DNA from: Polaribacter filamentus
GTDB taxonomy: Bacteria; Bacteroidota; Bacteroidia; Flavobacteriales; Flavobacteriaceae
Assembly: GCF_002943715.1 (NCBI RefSeq)
Contig: NZ_MQUA01000014.1
Location: forward strand, 310,001 to 374,000
Direction: 5' to 3'
DNA: 64,000 nt
Part shown: one piece after another, positions 36,801 through 44,772 of the stretch
Layout: every line of letters starts with the position of its first letter
Position numbering within the stretch: position 1 is the first letter of the stretch
The notes under the pieces: model-generated
The model's database searches: none
What the model saw: only the letters and a program-made list of their open reading frames with translations
What the model was told of the DNA's origin: nothing
Made by a program: the position numbers and the translations under genes

Positions 36801-38147
36801 CATCATTTTTGAAGCACTTTTAAGTGTAATGGCATCAATTGCTTGTTGTTTTACTTCTGCCGAAAGAGATTTTAGTTTGTCACTTTCTCTAATAATCCGA
36901 AATGCAATAAACTCTACAATAATAACAGCACCGTCAATGATAATTCCGAAATCGATGGCACCCAAACTCATTAAATTGGCATCCACACCAAAGATATTCA
37001 TCAATGAAATTGCAAATAATAAACTTAAGGGAATTACAGAGGCTACCACTAAACCAGAACGTAAATTACCTAATAATAGAACGACTACAAATATTACAAT
37101 CAATGATCCTAAAATCAGGTTTTCCGATACCGTAAATGTGGTTTTGTCAATCAGTTCACTACGTTCTAAAAATCCATTAATATAGACACCTTCTGGCAAA
37201 CTACTCTGTATTTCGATAACGCGTTCTTTGACAGCATCAATAATGGCTTTAGAATTCCCATCTTTCAGCATCATAATTTGGCCAAGTACTTTTTCACCTT
37301 CACCATTTCCTGTGATAGCGCCAAAACGAGTTGCGCTTCCAAAACCAATTTTGGCAACGTCTTTAACGTAAATAGGTGTGCCCTCATTTTTAACGACAAT
37401 ATTGCCAATATCCTCTAAACTTTTTATCAAACCTTCGCCTCGAATAAAAAAGGTTTCGTTGGTTTTTTCAATATAACCGCCACCTGCAACACTGTTGTTT
37501 TTTTCTAAAGCATCATAGATTTCAACCACCGAAACTTGCATTGCATTTAGTTTATTCGGATTTATAGCAACTTCATATTGCTTTAAAAGTCCGCCCCAAG
37601 TATTCACTTCAACAACACCAGGAATCCCTGAGAGCTGACGTTTAACTACCCAATCTTGAATGGTGCGTAGTTCGGTTGTTGAATATTGGTCTTCATAACC
37701 TGGTTTTACATCTAAAATATATTGGTAAATTTCGCCCAAACCAGTTGTTATTGGACCCATTTCTGGTGTACCAAAATCTTGAGGTATTTTTTCCGATGCC
37801 GACTTAATCTTTTCCGCAATTAATTGTCTTGGTAAATATGTACCCATGTCGTCGTCAAAAACAATAGTAACTACGGATAATCCAAATTTTGATACGGATC
37901 TAATTTCTTCTACACCAGGTAAATTAGCCATCTCTAACTCAACAGGATAGGTAATAAATTGTTCGATATCTTGGGTAGATAAGTTGCGTGATGTGGTAAT
38001 CACCTGCACTTGGTTATTGGTAATATCTGGCACGGCACCAATAGGTATTTGAGTTAATGAAAAAATACCAAAACCGACAATAAATGCTGTAAAAATGAAA
38101 ATAAGCAGCTTATTTTTTAAGCTGAATTTTATAATGTTTTCTAACAT
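33828..38147 (-). CDS. cusA: Heavy-metal RND efflux pump (CusA/CzcA type) fused to a TolC-like outer-membrane channel
   Basis: The 1439-residue protein has two parts. Residues 1 to about 1040 are a complete HME-RND pump: PIGAVPDITNNQVQV, the TM4 signature GAIDFGIIIDGAVIIVE with the proton-relay Asp, the porter/docking domains, and a last helix ending VLPVLYAWFEEKK. From Met1042 (ATG at 35024) a second part reads MNKNAILTILGFFFILSSSAQ, a full signal peptide, then an outer-membrane efflux protein of about 380 residues (LTLEETLALAIKNNASLKAS; later QGYQLGLKIPLLFSG). Pumps and channels are normally separate genes. The fusion is in frame with no stop between the parts. Confidence 0.93.
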   Translation of the reverse strand: MLENIIKFSLKNKLLIFIFTAFIVGFGIFSLTQIPIGAVPDITNNQVQVITTSRNLSTQDIEQFITYPVELEMANLPGVEEIRSVSKFGLSVVTIVFDDDMGTYLPRQLIAEKIKSASEKIPQDFGTPEMGPITTGLGEIYQYILDVKPGYEDQYSTTELRTIQDWVVKRQLSGIPGVVEVNTWGGLLKQYEVAINPNKLNAMQVSVVEIYDALEKNNSVAGGGYIEKTNETFFIRGEGLIKSLEDIGNIVVKNEGTPIYVKDVAKIGFGSATRFGAITGNGEGEKVLGQIMMLKDGNSKAIIDAVKERVIEIQSSLPEGVYINGFLERSELIDKTTFTVSENLILGSLIVIFVVVLLLGNLRSGLVVASVIPLSLLFAISLMNIFGVDANLMSLGAIDFGIIIDGAVIIVEFIAFRIIRESDKLKSLSAEVKQQAIDAITLKSASKMMNSAIFGQLIILIVFIPILSLNGVEGKMFRPMALTFSFALIGAMLLCLTYVPVASSLFLKPQKQSEKNISVRLMKALNSWYSPSINWALQHKKIVIGFAIFLLASSVFLFSRMGGEFVPTLDEGDFVIQPVLKTGTSLGKTIEITTKIEQILLDNFPEVDQVVSRIGAAEVPTDPMSMEESDVIIKLKPKDEWISAESKDELADKFKEALAIIPGMEVEFTQPIEMRFNELITGVRADVAIKIFGDNLSVLASKANEVKELIKNIDGASDIIIEKVDGLPQMSVTFNRSKIARYGLNIADVNQMITMGFAGSTVGNVFEGEKRFDLVMRLDENNRKNLESLQHLYIDTPNGTKVPLSELAEIKYTTGPAKISRDDTKRRIVIGVNVRNRDLQSVVDDVRAIVGRKLKLPVGYKVTYGGQFENLQSAKARLMVAVPVALALIFLLLYFAFGSVKEALLVYSAIPLSAVGGVLLLWIRDLPFSISAGVGFIALFGIAVLNGIVLIEHFKELKEEGVEDIEERIKRGTKERLRPVLLTAAAAAFGFLPMAISTNAGAEVQRPLATVVVGGLVTATILTLIVLPVLYAWFEEKKAIKMNKNAILTILGFFFILSSSAQSKLTLEETLALAIKNNASLKASNLKVAEHNALIGSAFSFDKTAVYYSYDENNLAINNQPLKVFGIAQDFKFPTVYFADKRVQKARVSIEETHYSLQLLQIQKAVYTNYYQLSYAKNKVTTYRFLDSLYMDFATKAKRKFELGETNYLEMITAKSKQKQLKTQYNQALQEVLFSTEQLKAVVQIDSLHILDQPLQKLAIKTFSTKENLGLLYFEDAKNYQQALTKKEKQSLLPDISLEYFQGTNSQLNTNIQGYQLGLKIPLLFSGNSSKIKASKIAQEIVSEEKQDYKTKLEAQYNALLATLKKYAEAVNYYENEGKVLKNEIIKTANLTYKEGEIDFFQYIQSVETAKEIELSYLENLNAHNQTVININHLILNTF

Positions 38148-38214
38148 AATTCATAAATAATTTAAGAAATAATAAAGGCCTATTTTAAAAACAGGATTAA
38201 GAATCTAAAATAAT

Positions 38215-38604
38215 TTATGCGCACTTGGGTGGTTGAAAAATAGAAGGTTTTTCGAAAAAAGAAAGAGACTCTTTATAAGAATAATTTGGTTTAGATTCTA
38301 AAATAATAGTATCTTTTATCTCAAAAAGAGTATTGCTAAAGCTAAAATCTGTAATGTGATGTGTGCAATTGTGTGTATTATGTTTAAAAGGTAAATCTTT
38401 ATGCTCTTTATGCTCTTTTTTAGCTAAAAGATCTTGAGTTCCATAATGTTCAGATAAAAACTCAAAAAAACTATCTCCATATTTTTCTTGATGAAATTGT
38501 GCGTGTTCTAACAATACATTTAGTTTAGAAAATGATTCTACATCAACATTTAGACTCTGAAGCAGAATCAAATTTGATAAGAGTATTGTTATGAATTTCG
38601 TCAT
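38215..38604 (-). CDS. His-rich exported protein, first gene of the metal-efflux operon
   Basis: The 129-residue protein has an N-terminal hydrophobic signal (MTKFITILLSNLILLQSLN) and a cluster KKEHKEHKDLPFKHNTHNC THH in residues 62-83, with His65, 68, 75, 78, 82, 83 and Cys80, then ends PPKCA. The spacing suits transition-metal binding. It lies 67 bp upstream of the pump on the same strand, so it may deliver or sense the metal. No named family is recognised; the function is inferred from composition and position. Confidence 0.75.
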   Translation of the reverse strand: MTKFITILLSNLILLQSLNVDVESFSKLNVLLEHAQFHQEKYGDSFFEFLSEHYGTQDLLAKKEHKEHKDLPFKHNTHNCTHHITDFSFSNTLFEIKDTIILESKPNYSYKESLSFFEKPSIFQPPKCA

Positions 38605-38652
38605 TGAGTTGCGAATTTAATTTATTTTTAGGTGTAAATAAAATATATCAAC

Positions 38653-41600
38653 TTAGAAATTTGCTCTCAATTGCACACTTCCTGTGTGAATTGTTTTAGA
38701 ATTTTCACTTTTTCTTCCTAAATAATTAAGGTTTAGATTTAAAAAGGAGTTTAACTTCTGATTAAATAACAAGCTCCACGTGTAATTTTTTCCATTCTGT
38801 AAGCCTTCTAACATTTGATATGCAACTGGCGTATTTGCACTTCCTGTAAAATCATTTAAAAACACATTTACATTTGCAGAAATCTGATTTTGCTTTTTAC
38901 TGATATAAAAATATTCCATTCCGAATTTTTGTTGATTTAATTCTTCAAAATCTTGCAGTTTATTTTGCTTGTTTTTAAAATGATAAAACGCAGAAAATCG
39001 ATTGTTATCATTGTATAAAAAAGTAAGTTTTGGCTGAATTTCTTTTGCATCAATTTTGTAATTTCTATTGATAAAATTTTCAGTCTCTAAGGTGTTTATC
39101 GATGTTTTACCCAAAAGGTCTATCAACCATAAATCTGCAAATTTATGCGCATACTCTAGTTGGTGAAGTTTGATGTTATTTTCTTGATTACCAATAAAAT
39201 ACTGTTGTTTTATTTTAGAATCACCAAATGTAAAAGTTACACTGTTTTTTTGTAAATCTTTGTTGAAAAACAAACTGTTTCTAACACTTAGATTTAAACC
39301 AATTAACGAGTTTTCATCAAAATTAAATGGATTTAATCGAAACGAATTTCCAGTTCTTTCTTGTTCGTTTGCAACGGATAAAAAACTTTGATTGTAAAAA
39401 TGAGAAATCAGTTTTTTAACACCAGTTTTATTTGACCATTTTCTAGGATTTACAGTTATATTTTGCTGAAATTTTGCACGTTGCGTTGCGATAAAACGCA
39501 AGTTTGGTTTTGGCAATCGCAAATAGTTGGCTTGGTCTTGAAATTGTGCAATTTCAAACTCATTAAAATCTTGCACACCGTCATTATTGTAATCAATCCA
39601 AGTGTAAAAACCAAAACCAGGCTCTGTTTTTACATAAATATAATCTTGTCTTGGAACATTCCCCGAGGAAGTTTTGTACACAGAATTTAAAAGAATAAAT
39701 TCATTAAATAATTTCTGATTAAAAACTACCCTTGAATTCAAGTTTTTTTCATCTTCTGTAAAGTAGTTTTTCGTGATTCTGTAATTTGCAAACACACTTA
39801 AATCTGTGTTTTTATTTTGGATGAGTTTACTGTTGATGTAAACCGTTTTTCTGTTGTTAATTTCAGTAAATTCATTTAACTTAATACTGTCATTATTTCT
39901 ATAATTAATACCGATTTTTGCAAAAATTTTAGTTGAATCTCCAATGCCAAAATAACCTTCGTATTCTTTAAAACGATGGCTTGTAGTTACAAAATTCTGC
40001 GTATTAATATTTTTTCTGCTGTTGGTTTCAAAATTCACAAAAGCACCAATCCAAGAATTTTTTAAACTTTGTTCGGCTTTTGCGCTGGCTCTAAAAAAGG
40101 AATTATCTTCTAGTGTAGAGGTGTTTTCTAAAAAGCTTCCATCAACAAAAACAGCGGTATTATTTAACTTTAATTTCGATTTTAGTTCATGTTTAGTTCC
40201 TTTAAACACATCGGTATAATTTAGATTGTTAAAGCGATACAGTACAAAATCATCTTTTTTATTTTGCAAACGTACTTCGGATTGAAAATAGTTTTTTGTG
40301 GCATTATTGGTTAAAATATTCCAATCTCTATTAAATTCCACGGTTTCCCAACGCTGAATTGTTCTAAAATTTTTGTGTGCAAACTCATAATTGATATTAC
40401 TTTTTAATTGCCATTTTTTATCAATTAAAACTTGTTGCCAACCAACTTTTGCCGCTAATGCCTTATTTTGATTGTCATCTATAGTAGAAAACAAATTGGC
40501 ATCGTTATTACTCAAAGCAATTTCTGAATTAAATTGCGTCTTTTCTGTATGATTATAGTCTGATTTTACAATAAAAAACTGCGATTTTGTTGGTGCAATT
40601 AAATTCACAATAGGCTGATAATCTCCTTGATTTACACCTACAAAAACAAAAATAGTACCAATAGCGATGCTTCTATCTAAATTATAATCGCCCCTATTTG
40701 CACCAACATTTGTAAACGTTACATTGTACAATTCATTGGTTTCTACTTTGGAATATTCAAAGTTTTCTACAGCTCCGATTGTTACTTTTTTGTACAAAAT
40801 TTTATTCTCATTATACGTGTCTAAAAAAGCACTCTCAGAAAACATTGCATCGGTATTGTTGCCAGCATTTGCTAAAATTTGTTTTTGTTCGATGGTTAAA
40901 TTTTGTTGTATTGGTTGATTTTTAGCATCATTTTCCGAATATAAATAACCAGCAATAGTTAGTTTTTCACTTTCATAAGATACTTCATTATAGGTGATAA
41001 AACGGGTGTAATTTCTATCTGAATATTGAAATTCTATCGTAATTCTCATATCATTTGTAATAGGGAATATAGTAGTAAAGGAAATTTCGGCTAAATTATA
41101 GTTGATCGTATAGTCTGCATTTTCTCCGCGCTTTAAGGGAATTCCGTTTGCATAAACGCTTTCACTTCCTTCAATAATTAAAATTGCAGCTTCATTATTT
41201 GTGCCAAAAAGTTTGTACGGACCTTGGTTTCCTTCAACGCCAACAAATCTAAAATTATTAAATTTCCCTCGCACAGCGGCTCCTGATGCAGCTACTTTTA
41301 AGTTGTCATTGATGTTTGCTTCAACCTCTAAACCAGCAACTTGTTTTGTGAAAGGTAAAAAGAAACTTTTATTATTTTTAAGCGAGATATCACCCGCTTT
41401 TACACGCCAATTATCGCTGAACATTTCAATAAAAATTCGATCAAAATCTGTGATATTTTGCGAATATCCATTTTCTTGAATCGGAATATTGGTGTCAAAA
41501 ATATTAGCTCTTAAAGTAACATCCTTAGAAAGTTTACCAGATATTTCTAAATCTAAAGCCGAGTTTGTAACCGCATTTTGGTTGTTACCGGAAGTAAGGC

Positions 41601-42030
41601 CTCTCGTAATAAAACCTTTGGTTTCTAAACCTTCAAAGAGCTTGATTTCGGATGCTTTTTTATTGGTAGTTAAACTGTATAAAACGCCATTATTAGTCGT
41701 GTTTTTTATGATGAGTTTTTCATCAAAAGGAGCATATATTTTAGTTACAAATTCTGGAAACCTAAAATATTCAACGGTAATTTCTGAATATTTTTTTGAG
41801 TTTATAATTAAGACTGCTTGGTTAAAATCTATTTTGTAATTTGAAGAAGAAAGCTCTTTTTTTGAAACATCAAGGATTTTAAATGTTTGAGAATTGATAG
41901 GGACAGAATCCAATTGAATGGTGTCTGTTTTTACTTCAATAATTTTTTTTCTAAAATCTTTAGATATTGTTTGCGATTGGACAGAAAGTCCAATAAGAAA
42001 AATCAAAAAGAAAATATTTTTTTGAAACAT
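38653..42030 (-). CDS. Large outer-membrane protein with SprA-like segments
   Basis: The protein of about 1125 residues has a signal peptide (NIFFLIFLIGLSVQSQ) and a very beta-rich body. The segment ITRGLTSGNNQNAVTNSALD, followed by LEISGKLSKDVTLRANIFD and IPIQENGYSQ, resembles the N-terminal region of the gliding/T9SS translocon protein SprA, but the whole is under half the size of SprA. The rest looks like a large barrel ending in ANF. ATG 42030 is preferred to the TTG at 42039. The role is unknown; a cell-surface or secretion role is an inference. Confidence 0.78.
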   Translation of the reverse strand: MFQKNIFFLIFLIGLSVQSQTISKDFRKKIIEVKTDTIQLDSVPINSQTFKILDVSKKELSSSNYKIDFNQAVLIINSKKYSEITVEYFRFPEFVTKIYAPFDEKLIIKNTTNNGVLYSLTTNKKASEIKLFEGLETKGFITRGLTSGNNQNAVTNSALDLEISGKLSKDVTLRANIFDTNIPIQENGYSQNITDFDRIFIEMFSDNWRVKAGDISLKNNKSFFLPFTKQVAGLEVEANINDNLKVAASGAAVRGKFNNFRFVGVEGNQGPYKLFGTNNEAAILIIEGSESVYANGIPLKRGENADYTINYNLAEISFTTIFPITNDMRITIEFQYSDRNYTRFITYNEVSYESEKLTIAGYLYSENDAKNQPIQQNLTIEQKQILANAGNNTDAMFSESAFLDTYNENKILYKKVTIGAVENFEYSKVETNELYNVTFTNVGANRGDYNLDRSIAIGTIFVFVGVNQGDYQPIVNLIAPTKSQFFIVKSDYNHTEKTQFNSEIALSNNDANLFSTIDDNQNKALAAKVGWQQVLIDKKWQLKSNINYEFAHKNFRTIQRWETVEFNRDWNILTNNATKNYFQSEVRLQNKKDDFVLYRFNNLNYTDVFKGTKHELKSKLKLNNTAVFVDGSFLENTSTLEDNSFFRASAKAEQSLKNSWIGAFVNFETNSRKNINTQNFVTTSHRFKEYEGYFGIGDSTKIFAKIGINYRNNDSIKLNEFTEINNRKTVYINSKLIQNKNTDLSVFANYRITKNYFTEDEKNLNSRVVFNQKLFNEFILLNSVYKTSSGNVPRQDYIYVKTEPGFGFYTWIDYNNDGVQDFNEFEIAQFQDQANYLRLPKPNLRFIATQRAKFQQNITVNPRKWSNKTGVKKLISHFYNQSFLSVANEQERTGNSFRLNPFNFDENSLIGLNLSVRNSLFFNKDLQKNSVTFTFGDSKIKQQYFIGNQENNIKLHQLEYAHKFADLWLIDLLGKTSINTLETENFINRNYKIDAKEIQPKLTFLYNDNNRFSAFYHFKNKQNKLQDFEELNQQKFGMEYFYISKKQNQISANVNVFLNDFTGSANTPVAYQMLEGLQNGKNYTWSLLFNQKLNSFLNLNLNYLGRKSENSKTIHTGSVQLRANF

Positions 42031-42087
42031 ATAAAACAATATCTAAGGAACGTAAAAATATGTTTTTTATGTTTTAATAGATTTAAT

Positions 42088-42603
42088 TTAAAAAAGAGAT
42101 TGTTGTTTTACGGGGTTTTCATGCGCCAACAACCATTTTTTACGCCAAATTCCGCCTGCATAACCTGTTAAAGAACCATCAGAACCAATAACTCTGTGAC
42201 ACGGAATAATAATCCAAATTGGGTTTTTGCCATTTGCAGAAGCAACAGCGCGTATCGCTTTTACATCACCCAAAGCTTTACTTTGTTCTGCGTAACTTCT
42301 CGTTTTTCCGTAAGGAATGTCTAATAAAGATTGCCACACTTTTATTTGAAATTTAGTTCCTTTAGGGTTAACGGTTAAATTAAAACTGGCTCTTTCGCCT
42401 TTAAAATATTCTTTAACTTGTTTAACACATTCTTGCAAACACGTGTGGGTTTCTGCATTTAGGAGTTCATCAGAAATGGCGTCATCATCTAAAACAGAAA
42501 CAGCCTGAATTCCGTTTTCATTGCCAATAATTTTTGCAATTCCTAAAGGCGTTTTGTAATAGGTGGTATATGAATTCAAATTATTGGATGTTTTCAGCAT
42601 CAA
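42088..42603 (-). CDS. ogt: Methylated-DNA--protein-cysteine methyltransferase
   Basis: The enzyme removes O6-alkyl groups from guanine by a suicide transfer to Cys135 in IPCHRVIG. The 171 residues contain the DNA-binding helix (YGKTRSYAEQSKALG, KAIRAVASANGKNP) and the N-terminal ribonuclease-like domain. There is no AraC-type regulatory domain, so it is Ogt rather than Ada. Confidence 0.95.
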   Translation of the reverse strand: MMLKTSNNLNSYTTYYKTPLGIAKIIGNENGIQAVSVLDDDAISDELLNAETHTCLQECVKQVKEYFKGERASFNLTVNPKGTKFQIKVWQSLLDIPYGKTRSYAEQSKALGDVKAIRAVASANGKNPIWIIIPCHRVIGSDGSLTGYAGGIWRKKWLLAHENPVKQQSLF

Positions 42604-42803
42604 AAGTAATAAAAACTATTCGTTTTCTTGTGAATCCTTTGTAAAACTCATTTATTTTGTATATTCTCAATCAATTATAAATCAAGTAATTAGATTATTT
42701 TTTAAAAAGTTATTCATTTTTTCGGTAGGGTAAAGCTAAACGAAATACATTAATAAACAGAAGCACGAATCAATAAGTAATAACAATTTAAAAATCAATA
42801 ATT

Positions 42804-43745
42804 ATGAGAAATTCAATATTAAAAACAGCAATTTTAGCTTTAGTAGTATCCTTTGCATCTTGTTCTGAAAACGGAGAAAGTATGGCAGATGACTCACAAA
42901 CAAGAAACACGAAAGTTTCTATTACAGATGCACCAATTGACAACGCAGAGGTAAGTGGCGCTTTTGTAACGATTACAGATGTAAAAGTTGACGGAGTTTC
43001 TATTCAAGGGTTTACAACTACTACAATAGATTTAATGACTTTACAGAATGGAACAAAAAAAGTACTAGGAGATTTAGATTTAAACGTAGGCGCAATGTCT
43101 AGTGTTAGTCTAATTTTAGATTATGATATGGATGCGAATGGCAATGCTCCTGGAAGTTATATTAAAACAAAAAATGGTTTAAAACACAAATTAAAAGCTG
43201 CTAGTAACGAAATTAAGATTTCAGAAAAAGTAGAAGTATTAGCAAGTACTGCAAACGAAATTATTATTGATTTCGATTTAAGAAAAACAATAATTGCATC
43301 GAATACTATTCAAAGTGATTTCGATTTTGTAACTGATTTCGAATTATCTAAAGGTATAAGGGTAGTTAATAATGAAGGAGCTGGTACGGTTTCTGGTTCA
43401 GTTTCTGATGGCAATAATACAGCGGAAACTATTGTAGTATTTGCTTACAAAGCTGGTGTTTATACAGAAGCGGAAGCGAGCGGACAAGGGTCAAGTAATG
43501 TGCAGTTTGTAAATGCAACTACAAGTACAATTGTTGCTTCAAATACTACTTATGAACTAAATTTTTTAAAGGAAGGCGATTACGAAATTAAGTTTGTTGC
43601 TTTTGAAGATTCAAATAATGATGGCAAGCTAGAGTTTAAAGGAATGTTAAACGTAGAAAGTATAATAGGATTAAATGTAAATAGTTTAAAAGTATCCTCA
43701 AATACGAACGTTAATTTATTGATTAATGTAAAAGGCATAAAATAA
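42804..43745 (+). CDS. DUF4382-domain lipoprotein
   Basis: The 313-residue protein has a lipoprotein signal (ALVVSFASC, lipid Cys about residue 20) and the DUF4382 start TRNTKVSITDAPIDNAEVSGAFVTITDV with the usual TTIDLMTLQNG motif. A second beta-rich domain after about residue 195 (GTVSGSVSDGNNTAETIVVF and FVAFEDSNNDGKLEF) looks like a carboxypeptidase-regulatory-type fold. It is a surface or periplasmic lipoprotein of unknown role, followed by a strong terminator. Confidence 0.85.
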   Translation: MRNSILKTAILALVVSFASCSENGESMADDSQTRNTKVSITDAPIDNAEVSGAFVTITDVKVDGVSIQGFTTTTIDLMTLQNGTKKVLGDLDLNVGAMSSVSLILDYDMDANGNAPGSYIKTKNGLKHKLKAASNEIKISEKVEVLASTANEIIIDFDLRKTIIASNTIQSDFDFVTDFELSKGIRVVNNEGAGTVSGSVSDGNNTAETIVVFAYKAGVYTEAEASGQGSSNVQFVNATTSTIVASNTTYELNFLKEGDYEIKFVAFEDSNNDGKLEFKGMLNVESIIGLNVNSLKVSSNTNVNLLINVKGIK

Positions 43746-43770
43746 GACAACTCCCAATTCTTTTGTAAGA

Positions 43771-43795
43771 CCCGATTTAAAAATCGGGTTTTTTT
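43771..43795 (+). terminator. Terminator after the DUF4382 gene
   Basis: CCCGATTT (43771-43778) pairs with AAATCGGG (43781-43788), followed by seven T. Confidence 0.85.
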
Positions 43796-43907
43796 GCGTT
43801 AGTTTAAAAGTTGACTAGTTCGTTAAAAATAGTATCTATGTTCTTACGAATTAATTGGACTAGAAATTGCAAATAAGATTATAAATACAAAGTATTTTTT
43901 CATAAAG

Positions 43908-44672
43908 TTACACATTAAAAATATCTTTAGAATTTTGAGTGGTAATTTCTGCAATTTCATTAAAACCGATGCCATAAATGTCTACTAGTTTATCTACAAC
44001 ATTTGTAATATAAGAACTTTCATTTCTTTTTCCTCTAAAAGGAACGGGTGCTAAGTAGGGTGAATCCGTTTCTAAAACAATGTGTTTTAGATCTATTTCA
44101 TTTAGAAATGTATCTATTTTTCCGTTTTTAAAAGTGGCAACTCCGCCAATTCCTAATTTCATATTGTACGAAATAGCCTGTTTTGCTTGTTCTAAAGTAC
44201 CGGTAAAACAGTGGAAAATTCCGCGTAAATCGTCACTTTTTTCAGATTCTAAAATCTCAAAAATTTCATCAAAAGCGTCTCTACAATGAATTACAATTGG
44301 TAATTTTTTTTCTTTTGCCCATTTAATTTGAGTTCTAAAAGCTTCTTGTTGTTGTTGAAGAAAACTTTTATCCCAATATAAATCGATTCCAATTTCGCCA
44401 ATAGCGTAAAAATTTCTTTTATCAATCCAATTTTTTACGTGAACAAGTTCTTCTAAATAATTTTCTTTTACCGAAGTTGGATGCAAACCCATCATTAAAA
44501 ACACTTCATTAGGGTTTTCCTTTTCCAAAGAAAACATACTTTCGGTGTAAGAAGAATCTATGGCAGGTATAAAAAAACGTGAAACGCCGGCGTCTTTTGC
44601 ACGCTGCATCATAGCTTTTCTATCGTCATTAAACTGTTCTGCGTATAAATGTGTATGCGTATCTGTAATCAT
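43908..44672 (-). CDS. TatD-family metal-dependent hydrolase
   Basis: The 254-residue TIM-barrel DNase has the metal-binding start ITDTHTHLY (His6, His8), the AIGEIGIDLYWDKS motif with the bridging Glu, PIVIHCRDAFDE, and LETDSPYLAPVPFRGKRNESSY near the C-terminus. It is probably a 3'-5' exonuclease in DNA repair or turnover. It is divergent from the helicase gene. Confidence 0.94.
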   Translation of the reverse strand: MITDTHTHLYAEQFNDDRKAMMQRAKDAGVSRFFIPAIDSSYTESMFSLEKENPNEVFLMMGLHPTSVKENYLEELVHVKNWIDKRNFYAIGEIGIDLYWDKSFLQQQQEAFRTQIKWAKEKKLPIVIHCRDAFDEIFEILESEKSDDLRGIFHCFTGTLEQAKQAISYNMKLGIGGVATFKNGKIDTFLNEIDLKHIVLETDSPYLAPVPFRGKRNESSYITNVVDKLVDIYGIGFNEIAEITTQNSKDIFNV

Positions 44673-44727
44673 TTTTTAGTTTGATTTTCATCAACAAAAC
44701 TACTAAATATTACTGTTTAGAATACTA

Positions 44728-44757
44728 TTGTTGTACATTTTATAAAACGTACCTTTG
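44728..44757 (+). promoter_or_regulatory. Promoter of the DEAD-box helicase gene
   Basis: TTG (44728-44730), a 19-bp spacer and TACCTTTG (44750-44757) fit the Bacteroidetes promoter consensus; the start codon is 15 bp further on. Confidence 0.6.
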
Positions 44758-44772
44758 CACAAAATTAAAAGA

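Noticed and set aside
34957..37185. Long plus-strand frames opposite the RND pump (34957-35430, 36673-37185)
   Set aside because: They lie antisense to a clearly conserved pump, have no recognisable motif, and their composition mirrors the pump codons.
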